The translations under genes and the position numbers were made by a program. A stretch of DNA of 64,000 bases from Agapanthus africanus (Eukaryota; Streptophyta; Magnoliopsida; Asparagales; Amaryllidaceae), in contig JASDDO010000026.1 of the NCBI GenBank assembly GCA_030015575.1, forward strand, positions 27,544,079-27,608,078, written 5' to 3'. The notes below the pieces were generated by a model that was not told the origin of the DNA, searched no databases, and saw nothing but the letters and a program-made list of their open reading frames with translations. Positions 1 to 10,900 of the stretch are shown here, piece after piece (within the stretch, counting starts at the first letter, position 1; each line of letters begins with the position of its first letter).

Positions 1-1098
1 GGGAATGGCGGACCGAAACGTCCTTAAACTAATGTTGGGCCGAAACGTCCTTAAACTAATAATGGACCGTCACGTCCCTAAACTGGAATATGGACCGAAA
101 CGTTCTTAAACTAATAATGGACCGTCACGTCCCTAAACTGGCAATGGACCGCAATGTCCTTAAACTGGCAATGGACCGCAATGTCCCTAAACTGGAACAT
201 GGACCACCATGTCCCTAAACTGGAACATGGACCACCATGTCCCTAAACTGGCAATGGACCGCAATGTCCTTAAACTACCTATGGACCACTACGTCCCAAA
301 ACTGGAACAATAGAGCCCTCAAACGCTCTTTTGTTGGATCTCAACGATCCCGTTTAAGTTGATCTTAGCCTCAAATGTGGCTAACGTATCCTTAAACATT
401 CAAACAGATTTTAGTCCCAAATTGGACTATAAGACCCCCAATCAACTTTGGTTCAAGGGTACATCTCCGAACTCCTCTGACACATGTCGTTGTAATCCTT
501 CAACGTCGTCAGAGAGGTGACGGGTCCCGACGGCCATATATTAAATGGACCACCATGTCCCTAAACTGGAAATGGATCTAGACGATCCCGTTAAGTAGAT
601 CTTAGTCTGGAAATTAGACTAACGTATCCTTAACAAACGTTTAAGTTGATCTTAGCCTAAATACGGCTAACGTATCCTTAAACCAAAACCCAAACCCAAA
701 TCTAAGTAAATACGGATTTGGACTAATCCACGTCCTACGGGCGACGACATCGCTTAGTCTCCGTATACAATCCACGGGCAACCACAAACAAAACAAACAC
801 ACACGACACGAAGTGAAATTCTGGAGAAGGAGAAAGTTATTACCGCGATGCGGTAGCGTAATTAACTGCAGGGGGTTGCGCCTGCAGGGAAGAGCGTCCC
901 CACAATCAAAAACCCCTCAAGTGAGGGGGAAGCTGACGAAGTCTGCTACATCGGCCGCATCCGTCTAAACCTCCGATACACGGTGCCATAAATCAACTTG
1001 GCATCTTCGGAGAGGTAGACGGATAAAACTATATAGTATCTGCCCCGAATCTCAGGCAAGACGTCTTCACGTCGTCGGCCGCCATTCGGAGGGGAACA
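1..1098 (+). repeat. 3' LTR fragment of an upstream giant Tat element (copy Z)
   Basis: Homologous to the last kilobase of the LTRs at 1379-4625 and 44619-48221. It holds a 27-bp array of GGACCG...GTCC TTAAAC units (1-310), a stem-loop (472-517), a second short 27-bp stretch (545-570) and the conserved LTR end region (about 780-1098). It ends in GGGGAACA, the same terminus as the other LTRs, but is not followed by a primer binding site, so it is a 3' LTR or solo LTR. Most of the element lies left of the window. Confidence 0.88.
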
Positions 1099-1373
1099 GT
1101 ATGTTAACCGATAGACGGGGACTAAGTGGCGCTTTGAGTTTCATATAAGAGTATCGATGAGAATATGAAAGTTTCATATTATCATCGAGTATCATATATT
1201 GGTTTTAACTTGAACATTTAACATGAATAGGTTTTACGTTTACGTTTCGTTATTAAGGGTTCGAAATTTCAAGTTTCAGGTAAATTTTTCTTGCGTTTAC
1301 GGTAAAGTTGTACGTTTACATTATCATCGAGTATCCTACTGCAGTGAGCTATTGTATCCTACTAAATAAACTA
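1099..1373. other. Spacer between copies Z and A
   Basis: AT-rich DNA separating two giant elements; the first five bases (GTATG) would be Z's target duplication. The motif TATCATCGAGTATC occurs twice (about 1180 and 1322). No coding sequence is seen. Confidence 0.6.
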
Positions 1374-1378
1374 GTGCA
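1374..1378. repeat. Left target-site duplication of copy A (GTGCA)
   Basis: GTGCA immediately precedes the LTR start TGTTTCC and recurs exactly at 24470-24474 after the 3' LTR end, which proves the limits of copy A. Confidence 0.95.
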
Positions 1379-1413
1379 TGTTTCCTGATTTAAAATCAGG
1401 AAAACTTATGGAG

Positions 1414-1680
1414 GAGGCATCACGTGCTAGCACGTGACCAGCGGTCACGTGTTGACACGTGACATTTAAAAGAAGCGGCAAAAGGCAGATTCGCTCCCTG
1501 TTTAAATCAAAGAAAAGGCTCCAGAAAAGGTCACGTGCTCACACGTGACCAGGGGTCACGTGTTGGCACGTGACGGCTGAGCAGCGGCCAGAGAACAGAG
1601 CGCAAAAGGAGAAGAAAGGCCCGTTCCAGGGGTCACGTGCCTACACGTGTCCAGGGGTCACGTGGCCACACGTGACCGGC
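1414..1680. promoter_or_regulatory. Upstream G-box palindrome cluster (copy A LTR)
   Basis: Paired CACGTG cores arranged as inverted repeats such as TCACGTGCTAGCACGTGA and GGTCACGTGCTCACACGTGACC-type units, four pairs in 270 bp, about 340-600 bp upstream of the TATA box. CACGTG is the G-box bound by plant bHLH and bZIP factors. Placement in U3 fits an enhancer; the binding factor is unknown. Confidence 0.7.
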
Positions 1681-2013
1681 TTTAAAAGCCTCTTTATTTA
1701 ACAGAATTAAATTCCGAAAGCATTCAAATCTTTCCAAAAGAGAATGATTATTTGGAACCGTTGGATTAAAGATCTAAAGGTGATTAAATGTCACATATTT
1801 ATGGAAAAATCTTGAACTTGGAAAGATTTCCCCTTAAAATCTTAACTGAAATAACAAAGGGATATCTTTGGATTTGAAATCCAATGGTGAATAAAATTCA
1901 CCTAATAATCCAAAGGTCCAGATGAATGATAAATATAAATCAAATCTCTCAATAAACAAATCAAATCTTTCAATTGAAGATTCACTAAAACTGATTGATT
2001 TTCTTCCTTCTCC

Positions 2014-2021
2014 TATAAATA
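2014..2021 (+). promoter_or_regulatory. TATA box of copy A 5' LTR
   Basis: TATAAATA lies inside the palindrome CTCCTATAAATAGGAG. The same box is present in every complete or partial LTR start in the window (20848, 41696, 45456, 63548). Transcription would begin near 2045, at the start of the GA-rich repeat. Confidence 0.85.
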
Positions 2022-2208
2022 GGAGCCAAGAAAAAAGGAGAGAGAGGCATACAGAAGGAGAGAGGCATACAGAAAGAGAGGGATATACAGAAGGAGAGAG
2101 ATATACAGAAGGGGAGAGAGAGAGAGAGAGAGAAAGAGAGCCTTGAGATTTTGGGAAGAATTTGATCCTCTGCAAAAGAAAACCTTAGGTAAGAAGGGAG
2201 AGGCTTAA

Positions 2209-2745
2209 AAAGGAGAATTTAATTCTCAAAGAGTTTAACTCTTATACAAAAAGAAGAACTTAGTTCTTTCTCTAGCAGAGCATCTGCAAAGTGCACATCT
2301 CCCCATGAATTGAGAATTTAATTCTCATTGGGTTGAAATCCTGCCATGCAGATCCAAAGCATAAAAGGGGAATGGAAGTTTGAGAATTTAATTCTCACAG
2401 AACTATAGGAATTTAATTCCTTTGGGATGAAATTAGTGTTTAACCCTATGATTATGGGAAATTAATTCCTTCAAAATGGACAGATCCAGGGTTTAACCCT
2501 AATTAAGAACTTAATCCTATTAAAATAGCAGAAATTTAATTCCCTTACAAAAAAAAGAAAGAAGAAGAAATTAGGGTTTCACCCTATGCCAGAATTCAAT
2601 TCTTTACATACATGAGGAATTTAATTCCTACAGAAAAGAAATCAGGGTTTAACCCTATCTAAGAATATAATTCTTCAGAAGAAAACAGGAATTTAATTCC
2701 TCTAAATTTTATTGCTAGGGTTTAACCCTATGAAGAATTTAAGTC
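2209..2745. repeat. Array of TTTAA-centred short palindromes
   Basis: About twenty 11-16 bp palindromes share a TTTAA or TTAA centre but have different arms: GAGAATTTAATTCTC, AGGAATTTAATTCCT, AGGGTTTAACCCT, GAGTTTAACTC, AGAACTTAGTTCT. They are separated by 15-30 bp of unrelated sequence. The same series occurs in the other LTRs (21008-21540, 41836-42290, 45600-46150). Confidence 0.8.
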
Positions 2746-2787
2746 TTAAAAAAGATAAACACATCTTCAAACAGGCAAAGAAATAGG

Positions 2788-2995
2788 GTCACGTGCTACC
2801 ACGTGACCCATGTAAAGATCCATAGAGAAGAACTTCCAGGCAACGCCTCACGTGCCCCCACGTGACCCCTTGGCAGAAGCTCTAACAGACAAACATTTAA
2901 ATGCCCATCACGTGACAGCACGTGATGCTCCAAAGTATGCAATACTTCTAGCAGAATAAAATGAATTAAGGGCGCTCTCACGTGCTACCACGTGA
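2788..2995. repeat. Downstream G-box palindrome cluster
   Basis: Four paired sites of the form TCACGTGCTACCACGTGA, downstream of the TATA box and inside the predicted leader intron. An AATAAA at 2955 lies in this segment in copy A but is not kept in B or C, so it is a weak candidate for the poly(A) signal of the sense transcript. Confidence 0.65.
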
Positions 2996-3009
2996 CCCCT
3001 CTCGCCTTA

Positions 3010-3375
3010 GTGTTTAACACTAAAGTTGAAACCTCTATATCCAGTTTTCAACACTGATTTTCTTAGTGTTTAAACACTAATTTGGAAAACTCTATTTACA
3101 GTATTTAACACTGACTTTCTTAGTGTTGAACACCAACTTGGAAGACCCTGTTTCCAGTGTTTAACACTGATCTGCCTTAGTGTTAAACACTAATTTGAAA
3201 TCTCCATTGCCATTGTTTAACACTGATTTGCTTTAGGGTATAAACACAAATTTGAAAGCCCTGTTGCTAGTGTTTAACACTAACTATCTCTTAGTGTTAA
3301 ACACTAACTTGTCAATCTCACTCCCAGTGTTCAACACTGTTGGTCTTTAGTGTTTAACACTGACTTTAGCCCAAT
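3010..3375. repeat. Array of AGTGTTTAACACT palindromes
   Basis: About a dozen units of TAGTGTTTAACACTA or CAGTGTTTAACACTG alternate with short spacers. The flanking base pair is T/A or C/G in matched fashion, so the palindromes stay intact. Present in all full LTRs. Confidence 0.8.
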
Positions 3376-3583
3376 TGGCTCAGTCTCTAGAGGCAAAGCC
3401 TCCCCTTCAATGGACCAACAGAAAGCCAATATTCTAAACATGATTGGACTTAGCCCAAGCTGGCCATAAGTCCTCAATTCAAACTTAACTGGGCTAATGG
3501 GCTCATAACATAATTAATTGGTCTTGGTCCCAGATTGGGCCAAAGACTATTTAATCTATCTTGGTTTAAGGGTACATCTCTTC

Positions 3584-3631
3584 ACTCCTTTGATACTTGG
3601 CGTTGTAATTCCTCAACGTCTTCAAAGAGGT
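3584..3631 (+). other. Conserved two-part stem-loop (copy A 5' LTR)
   Basis: Outer stem ACTCCTTTGA with TCAAAGAGGT; inner stem CGTTG (3601-3605) with CAACG (3614-3618). Other copies at 472-517, 16457-16503, 22378-22424, 23427-23473, 43138-43192, 46918-46964, 47572-47617 and 60642-60690 show paired changes in both stems. It is followed by the constant GACGGGTCCC. Function unknown. Confidence 0.7.
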
Positions 3632-3661
3632 GACGGGTCCCGATGACCACATATTGATACG

Positions 3662-4075
3662 GACTGTGGGGTCCTTAAACTCATGGACTATGAGGTCCTT
3701 AACCTTGACCGGGATGTCTTAAAACTAACGACGGACTGTGGGGTCCTTAAACTCATGGATTATGAGGTCCTTAACCTTGACCGGGATGTCTTAAAACTAA
3801 CGACGGACTGTGGAGTCCTTAAATCCATGGACTATGAGGTCCTTAACCTTGACCGTGATGTCTTATAACTAACATTGGACTGTGGAGACCTTAAATCCAC
3901 GGACTATGAGGTCCTTAACCTTGACCGTGATGTCTTAAAACTAACATTGGACTGTGGAGTCCTTAAATCCACGGACTACGACGTCCTTAACCTCGACCGC
4001 AACGTCTTAAAACTAACACTGGACCGCAATGTCCTTAAACTACCTATCGACCGCAACGTCACTAAACTAAACAGC
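3662..4075 (+). repeat. 24/27-bp inverted-repeat array in the LTR
   Basis: Monomers of 24-27 bp, each with GGAC, six variable bases, GTCC, then TTAAA. Three 24-mers form a 72-bp higher-order unit (types GACTATGAGGTCC, GACCGTGATGTC, GGACTGTGGAGTCC). Because the period is a multiple of three it reads as open frames, but I regard it as non-coding. The same array family occurs in the post-pol region. Confidence 0.85.
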
Positions 4076-4630
4076 AGGGCTCCCCTAATTTCTCTCTTGT
4101 CGGATCTAAACGATCCCGTTATGTTGATCTTAGTCTAAAAACTAGGCTGACGTATCCTTAACAAACGTTTAAGTTGATCTTAGTCTCAAAAGAGACTAAC
4201 GTATCCTTAAACACAACCCCCTAAACCCAAATCTAAGAAAGATACGGATTTGGACTAGTCCACGCCCTACGGGCGACAGCATAACTCAGTCTCCGTATAC
4301 AATCCACGGGCAACCAAACACAAAACAAACACCCACGACACGAAGTGATCATTTGGAGAAGGAGAAAGTTGATACCGCGATGCGGTAGCGTAATTAACTG
4401 CAGGGGCTTGCGCCTGCAGGGAAGAGCGTCCCCACAATCAAAAACCCCTCACGCGAGGGGGAATCTGACGAAGTCTGCTACATCGGACGCATCCGTTTAA
4501 ACCTTTGATACATGGCGCCATAAATCAACTTGGCATCTTCGGAGAGGTAGACGGATAGCACCAATTAGTATCTGTCCCGAATCTCAGGCGAGACGTCATG
4601 TCGCGCCGTCTTTCGGAGGGGAACAGGTTC

Positions 4631-4649
4631 TGGCACGCCCGGTGGGACC
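4631..4649 (+). promoter_or_regulatory. Primer binding site, copy A
   Basis: TGGCACGCCCGGTGGGACC begins five bases after the LTR end, the usual place for a tRNA primer site. It is identical in copies B (48227-48245) and C (44193-44211). I do not assign the tRNA. Confidence 0.85.
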
Positions 4650-4708
4650 TTTTCCTCTTTCCACTCCACACTTCGTGTGTCGTGTTCGCGAACCAAACAC
4701 GGCTCGCT

Positions 4709-4997
4709 AATGGTTGCCCTTGGGTTTCAAGGTACTAAGATTTGGCGTTTTGCTTATTGCAGAAAGCAAAGAATCAATGGCTTCCACTTGTGCGAAATGC
4801 TCCAACTGCAACTGCAACCGGCGCTCCGCCTCACCAGGAGGTATAGCCTACGGGCCCCAAGCTGCTTCGCTGTTCACAATGCCCGTGGAACAGGTCACTC
4901 AAGCCACCACCGGGTTGTTTTTCGGGACCATGCTCCCGCCAACGAGCTTCACCGCTCCTGTGCTGACACCGGAAGATCCCAAGAAGTCGGTCTTTGA
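4709..4997 (+). other. Out-of-frame upstream ORF overlapping gag (copy A)
   Basis: An ATG at 4709 opens a frame of about 95 codons (starting MVALGFQ) that overlaps the gag start in another frame. It is also open in B (48308-48603) and C (from 44273). On an unspliced RNA it would hinder initiation at the gag ATG. It lies mostly upstream of, and its ATG would be removed by, the predicted splice. It is probably not a protein gene. Confidence 0.4.
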
Positions 4998-7900
4998 TCG
5001 GCTTACACCTACCGCGGCCCCTCTCAACGGGTCGCCCAACACCAGCGCCTTGATCTTCTCCAGACTGGGCCAGAACTCCTGTGGACCCGCAATGGGGCCT
5101 ACAATCCCAGAGAAGGCTGCTCCTAAGAAAGTAACCAGTCCTGCTCCTGAAGTCGCCAAGGCGGCTTCTTCTGCCAAAAAGTCGGTCTTTACAAGATTGG
5201 TTGTTCCAGCTCCCGCTCCTGCTACCCAAAGGACATCGGTCTTTAACAGGCTGACACCAGCAGCGACCCCCCACCTACACAGGGGGCAAGACGAGGCTAT
5301 CGCCCTCACCAAGCCGATGCCATCAGCACGACACGCTCGACGTCGCTACTGGCGCCGAGTGAGGAAGGCCGGAGGCAACTCCCCTTCTGGGCTAACTCCT
5401 CCAGCCCCGATGACAGAAATTAATGCTGCTGTTCCAACTAAGAACAGCTTTGAGATGCTGAATAAGGTGCGTAGGAATTCTCCTACCGCGGCGTTAAAGA
5501 GGTCTCCCCCTCCGCTGAAAAAGGCCGCGGAAATAAAGCCAGAACAGCCCCAATCTCCTCAACGGCTGTCTTCCAAAATCTATAAAGTCTGGCGGCAGAC
5601 CCGAGACTCGGTGATCGATCCAAATTTCTCCCGCCAGCACAAGAAGCTGAAAATTCAACAGGAAGTCAGTCATCACGCTAAGCCACGAAAAGCTGTCTGG
5701 GTGCCTACCTCAACGGTCCCCTCAACTTCCACTGCTCATAAAAAGAGGAGGCCGGAGAAGATCCCTGGGCCTGCGACGAGAGCTAAAGGCGCTGAGCCCA
5801 GACACCCTAAGTCTAGGGGCATGATGGTCCATACTGTATACATGGCGTCGGGGAAGGAAGATAGCCTTGCGTCTACAGGGCATAGACCGCTTACGCGGTC
5901 GGTGACCAAAGCTCAGGAGCAACAGCAAAAGCTCCAAGAAATGATGACCGCGATGGCCGCACTTACTGGGCCGAAAGAAAGCCCCGAAGCGTCATCTGAT
6001 CAACGCCAGGAGTAAGAAACTGACGCTGAGTTCCTTCGTAGGATACCGAAGAAGAAGGATAAAGAGGCCGCTGAAGAAGCAGCCAATATACAACGAATGG
6101 CCCTCCTGTTCCAGGACATGGTGGGTATGATGATTCAACAAGAGCCCCCTACTGAAGATCCTCCAATCATTCTTGAAGACGACATGGGAGAAACGTCAAA
6201 TCCTCCACCCGCTATGTCAACAGCCAAGGAGGAGACAATCTCCAAGGCTGACCTGGACGAATACATAGCCCAACAGATACGCGTTCACCAGGCGACTGAG
6301 GCAGCTGGTCAAGTTGTGAGGACAGGAAAACCATATCCGAGCTGGTATGACCAGATCAAATACCCGTCGGGCTACACAATACCAAAATTCCATGTCTATA
6401 AGGGGACAGGCAATCCCCATCAGCATGTGGCCCAGTTCAGGGCGCTTTGTGGCAACACTGGTGGCGACGATAAGCTCTTGCTTCTCCAATTCGTCGGCAG
6501 CTTATCAGAAATAGCGTTCGAGTGGTATTCTGAGCTCCCGAATGATTCTGTCAAGACGTTTGCCGAAATGGAGTTGCTATTCACTCAGCGATTTGCAAGC
6601 GCCAGCGAACGTACCCCTATAACGGCATTGATTAACGCCAGGGTGAAACCAGGTGAGACGTGGGTCCAGTACGCTATACGCTGGCGAAACTTATGGTCGA
6701 AATGCGAACAACGCATTGAGGAAGCGCCCGTGATGGGCATGTTCGTGGGCACCCTAGACCCTCATGCAACTATTTCACAGTTCATGATGTTCTTCAAACC
6801 AACCATGTTCCAGGCTTTGATCGACAAGCTAGCCCAGATGGACCAGATGGGTCACAGACCATCTCCCCCAAAACCGGAACCTCGGAACGACAAGGGTAAA
6901 GGGAAAGAAACTTTCGTTGCGAACGCTCAGCAGCAACCCAGTGCCTCGAAGCTGGCGGATCAACTGGAAGAAAGACGGCGGTATTACAATGAGAAAATGA
7001 AGCGCCCCTACTCATTCCCACGGGATAAGACGAAGAGGCTATTTGAGCTGGCAATACGCAACAGGCTTATCAACTTGTCAAACCCAAGACGACCGCCGCA
7101 ATCCAGTGAGGTGAATAACCCCAATTACTGCCCTTACCATCAAACGGTAAGCCATCCGATTGAGGATTGCTTCGTCTTCAAAGGATGGATTGAAGATCAA
7201 TACCTACAGGGTAAGTTTGCGCTGTCCGAGAAGTGGAAGGTGAACCCGCCACAACCTCACACTGCTAAGAAGATGGACACACCGGGGGCAACTTGTTCTT
7301 TCATTGAAGAAGCTCCATGGGAAATCGTGCTTTCAGCAGAAACCAAGAGGATGCTGAACGATCTTAAAACATGCCAGGCGATCAGGTGGAAGAACCCGCT
7401 GGAACCCCAGATCATTGAAGGGATGTTGAAGCCGCGCCCAACTCCGAAGATCAGTGGTGATGGCCCAAGCACTCACAACCAGCCGTCGAAATCTTCAAAG
7501 AAAAAGAAGAAGAAATCTAAAAAGCCCGTGAAGCCTGGCAACGAGCGTACGGACTTGCAGAAACAAATTGACGCGCTGGAAGAATACAATCAGAAGGCAC
7601 GGACTCCCATCACACTCCAAGAGTTTCTCAACCACGTCTTCCAAGAGAAAGATGAGGGGGAGAGTTCGTCGGATGAATCCGAGGGATACGTGGCGAGTTG
7701 TAATGTGATCTCCCACTCGTTTATGGACGATGAAAAAACTCCTGGCACTAAGAAACTGGGGGCAGGGCCTGAACCGGAGCTTGTGTGTCCAACAGACGAA
7801 ATGATCGACGCCTTTCTAGACGAGATTCGTTTGAAAAGTAAAGCCGACCAAGAGCGTGGGATGGCCGCATCAGAAGGAGCCAAAAGCAGGCGATTAAACG

Positions 7901-10900
7901 AAAGAGTGGAGGTACTCCCGCCAGATCGAAAGGCACCCGACACGGATAAAAACATATTCAAAACGAGGAAAAGGTTTGCCAAAGCCATGTCAATGGGAAT
8001 GAAATTACCACCCTCGGAAGGAAACACGCTCGATGGGGCGGAGAGGCACCCTAATTACTGCTCATATCGTCGGAAGATTTCACACTCCACTGAGGAGTGC
8101 GACGTTTTTAAGACATGGGGATATGTTGCTCATCGGCAGCATTTTAAGCGAATGAAACGCAGAACTCGTCGGGAGCAGAGAAGTACGACCAAAGGACACA
8201 AAAGAATTAGTGGAAATTGTCGCACGGTCAACGCCGGAGGATCACAGGTTCTCACCTTTGGGAGCGACTCTGACGAAGAAATGGCTCTTAGCCCCCTCTT
8301 TAAAGAGTTCACCTCGGGAAAAGAGGAAGAATCAGGAGCCTGCGAAAACATTCAGCTGCGCAATCGCATGCTTCCGGAAAAGAATCTCGGACCCGCAACT
8401 AGAAAAGATAAGGGAAAGGAAAAGGTCGCTGAGGATATCACCTTAGATGACCAAGTTATGAAAGAGCTGACTGCCAAGGATCCGCCTAAGAAGAGTAGGG
8501 TGGACTACAACATCCTAGCGCACCTTAGGAAGCTACCCTCGCAGCTCAGCATTCTCGACGCCCTCCTGTTATCAAAGGAAGCGAGAGATTCATTAATCAA
8601 GGCGCTACAAGAGTCCGAACAATTCCAAGCCTTCCTCGCCGAAGAAAGAATGAAGGATGAACTGGAAGAAGTGCACACGGCCGATATCACTTTCGGTGAC
8701 GAAGACCTGCTCCTTGGGACGTGCGACCACAACCGTCCCCTATACGTCTCTGGATATTGCCACGATATAAAGATAGGCAAAATCTTGGTTGACAATGGGT
8801 TTTCCGTTAATCTCCTCAACGTGCGGGTGTTAATGGAAATTTGCATGAGCGTCCAGCACCTTGCTCGGGACAAGATCACCATCTCCGGGTTCGACTCCCA
8901 ATCATCGAGAACTCTTGGGTCTGTGATATTGACGCTACGCTTTGGGCTACTCGTCACGGACATTAAGTTTCACGTCATAGATGCCAAGACATGTTACAAC
9001 GCTCTGCTCGGCCGGCCTTGGTTACACGAGTACAACATCATTCCTTCTACGCAACATCAGTGTATGAAGTATTTCAAGGATGGTCTCGAGTATACCGTAA
9101 CAGGTGAGCTAAACCCATTCTCCGTGAACGAAGTCCGCAAATACGAAGATACAAAGTACTTTTTGCCAGATTTCGAGGATACAGAGAGATGTCGCAAACC
9201 AGAGAACAAAGCCGCTGCCACCATTCCTGTTTTCGGGAGTGATACCGAAGAAGAAGAAGAGATAGTTTACTCTGGGCCGTCTCGACGCAACGACCCAGGG
9301 CCGTTTTGATCTTCGGAAGTGACTCAGAAGATGAGGTTAATATCATATTTTCCAGTCGGCCGCCAATACAAGAATTCCCTGGTGATGATCAGAGTTTACA
9401 AATCACCAAGATTCCGCGGGAGCACTACAAGGATCTTGACGCGCTTGAAGCTCACAACGTGCAAGACCTGCAGACGTTTTACGTCCCTCCCAAGCGAAAA
9501 GGCGAAAAGGCGATCCTATTCTACCGGTCCACGGAAACAAGAGTCGAGAAAGAAATCTGGCATGGCGCGGATTCTACACTTGACAGGCTCCAACCCATCC
9601 GTTTGCCAAGATATTACACAAACGGATTGAAAAGGCTATTGAAGCGCCAAGGGGTACCCTTAAAACAAACTACTCGACAAGCTCGATTCTATAACAGGAT
9701 TTGGGATGTCCCTGGGACTCAGCGCAAATTGCCCAACGGGAGAATGGAAACACTTGGGCTTGGATACGTAAGAGCCGGGAAACGGGAACGGGTCCACGGT
9801 AGCTACGCCATATATAACTTCGATGAAGAAGAGGACGCCCTGTCAGGAAATGCCAACCCCTCATCAGAACTAGATCCCGCGATCGAAGCGCCGAGTCCGT
9901 CGTTTGAAGAACGAATGGACAAGCTTATCAGGAAAGCCGGTCAAAAAGCTTGGGACGACCATAACCGCGAAATGGCCATCTACGAGAAAGCCAGGACGCA
10001 ACATCTTCTTCAACAGGCTGCCAAAGACGAAAATACTCCTCCCTGTCAACCTGCTGTGCAAAAGGCCCGACGCAGGGGCAGAAGTAAGTCAAAAGGCAGA
10101 AAAGGAGGTCGACAACGACAACGCTGGATCAGAGAGTCACGTGATCGGGTATTGCGCGGTCCGGATTTGTCCCTTATGAAAAAGATGAGTCAAGCATACT
10201 CTTTTCACAGAAGCATGAACCCGAAGCCACAAGAGCAGAACCAGATCCACATCGGTCTTGGAAACGAGCTCGTACCTGTCGTATGATAACGGTATCAAAA
10301 GAAGAGCCCAAGAATATGGATGACTTTCCCTGGTGCCTCGAAAACAATGACGACGAGGTAATCTCAGAATTTCCACCAGCACCGAAAGAGCTGGAAGATG
10401 GCATACACACCACGGCCGATAACCTCAAGAAAATTGAGTTGGGGACGGCGAACGACCCACGACCGACATTCGTCAGCGAGCTGCTATCTGAAGAAAGGGT
10501 GGCTGCGTTAAAAGACGTGCTTATGCTGCATAGAGATTGTTTCGCATAGAACTATTCTGAAATGCCAGGACTAGATCCAGAAATTGCTGTGCATGAATTG
10601 GCAATATCCCGGATGTCAAGACAGTCAAACAGGCGCCGAGAAGAATGCGGCTCGAACTTGAGATGAGAATCAACGCCGAAGTCAAGAAGCTGATCGATTC
10701 TGGGTTTATCCAAGAAGTTCAATATCCTGACTGGATCGCCAACATCGTCCCGGTAATGAAGAAAAATGGGACAGTGCGCATATGCGTGGACTTCCGGGAT
10801 CTCAATAAAGCCTGCCCGAAGGATGATTTCCCAGTACCGGTAACCGAGCTGATGATAGATAACACGTCCACTCACGAGGTCTTCTCTTTCATGGACGGCT

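Larger units (their letters stand above)
1379..4625 (+). repeat. 5' LTR of copy A
   Basis: Starts TGTTTCC and ends GGGGAACA. The first 25 bp form a near-perfect palindrome (TTTCCTGATTT/AAATCAGGAAA). In order: G-box cluster, TATA box, GA-rich repeats (2030-2140), splice donor, TTTAA-centred palindromes, second G-box cluster, AGTGTTTAACACT palindromes, stem-loop, 24-bp array, and a conserved end region with CCGCGATGCGGTAGCG and the inverted repeat CTGCAG...CTGCAG. If transcription starts about 30 bp after the TATA box, U3 is only about 0.67 kb and R plus U5 about 2.6 kb. Confidence 0.95.
2189..4762 (+). other. Predicted leader intron, copy A
   Basis: Donor CCTTAG|GTAAGAAG at 2189, about 145 nt after the predicted transcription start; acceptor TGCTTATTGCAG ending at 4762, 14 nt before the gag ATG at 4777. 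Both sites are kept in copies B and C. Splicing would remove about 2.6 kb: the palindromes, 24-bp array, PBS and an out-of-frame upstream ORF. It would leave a leader of roughly 160 nt. This rests on sequence only; no transcript was seen. Confidence 0.55.

Noticed and set aside
1922-2146. Small plus-strand ORF across the TATA box and GA-rich repeat
   Set aside because: It spans the promoter and a simple repeat, and changes length freely between LTRs.
3662-4075. Short repeats with regular spacing, considered as a CRISPR array
   Set aside because: Eukaryotic DNA; the units are contiguous with no unique spacers and belong to an LTR.
4831-5312. Minus-strand frames of about 140 codons within gag
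   Set aside because: Shadows of the plus-strand gag coding sequence, caused by its GC-rich repeats.
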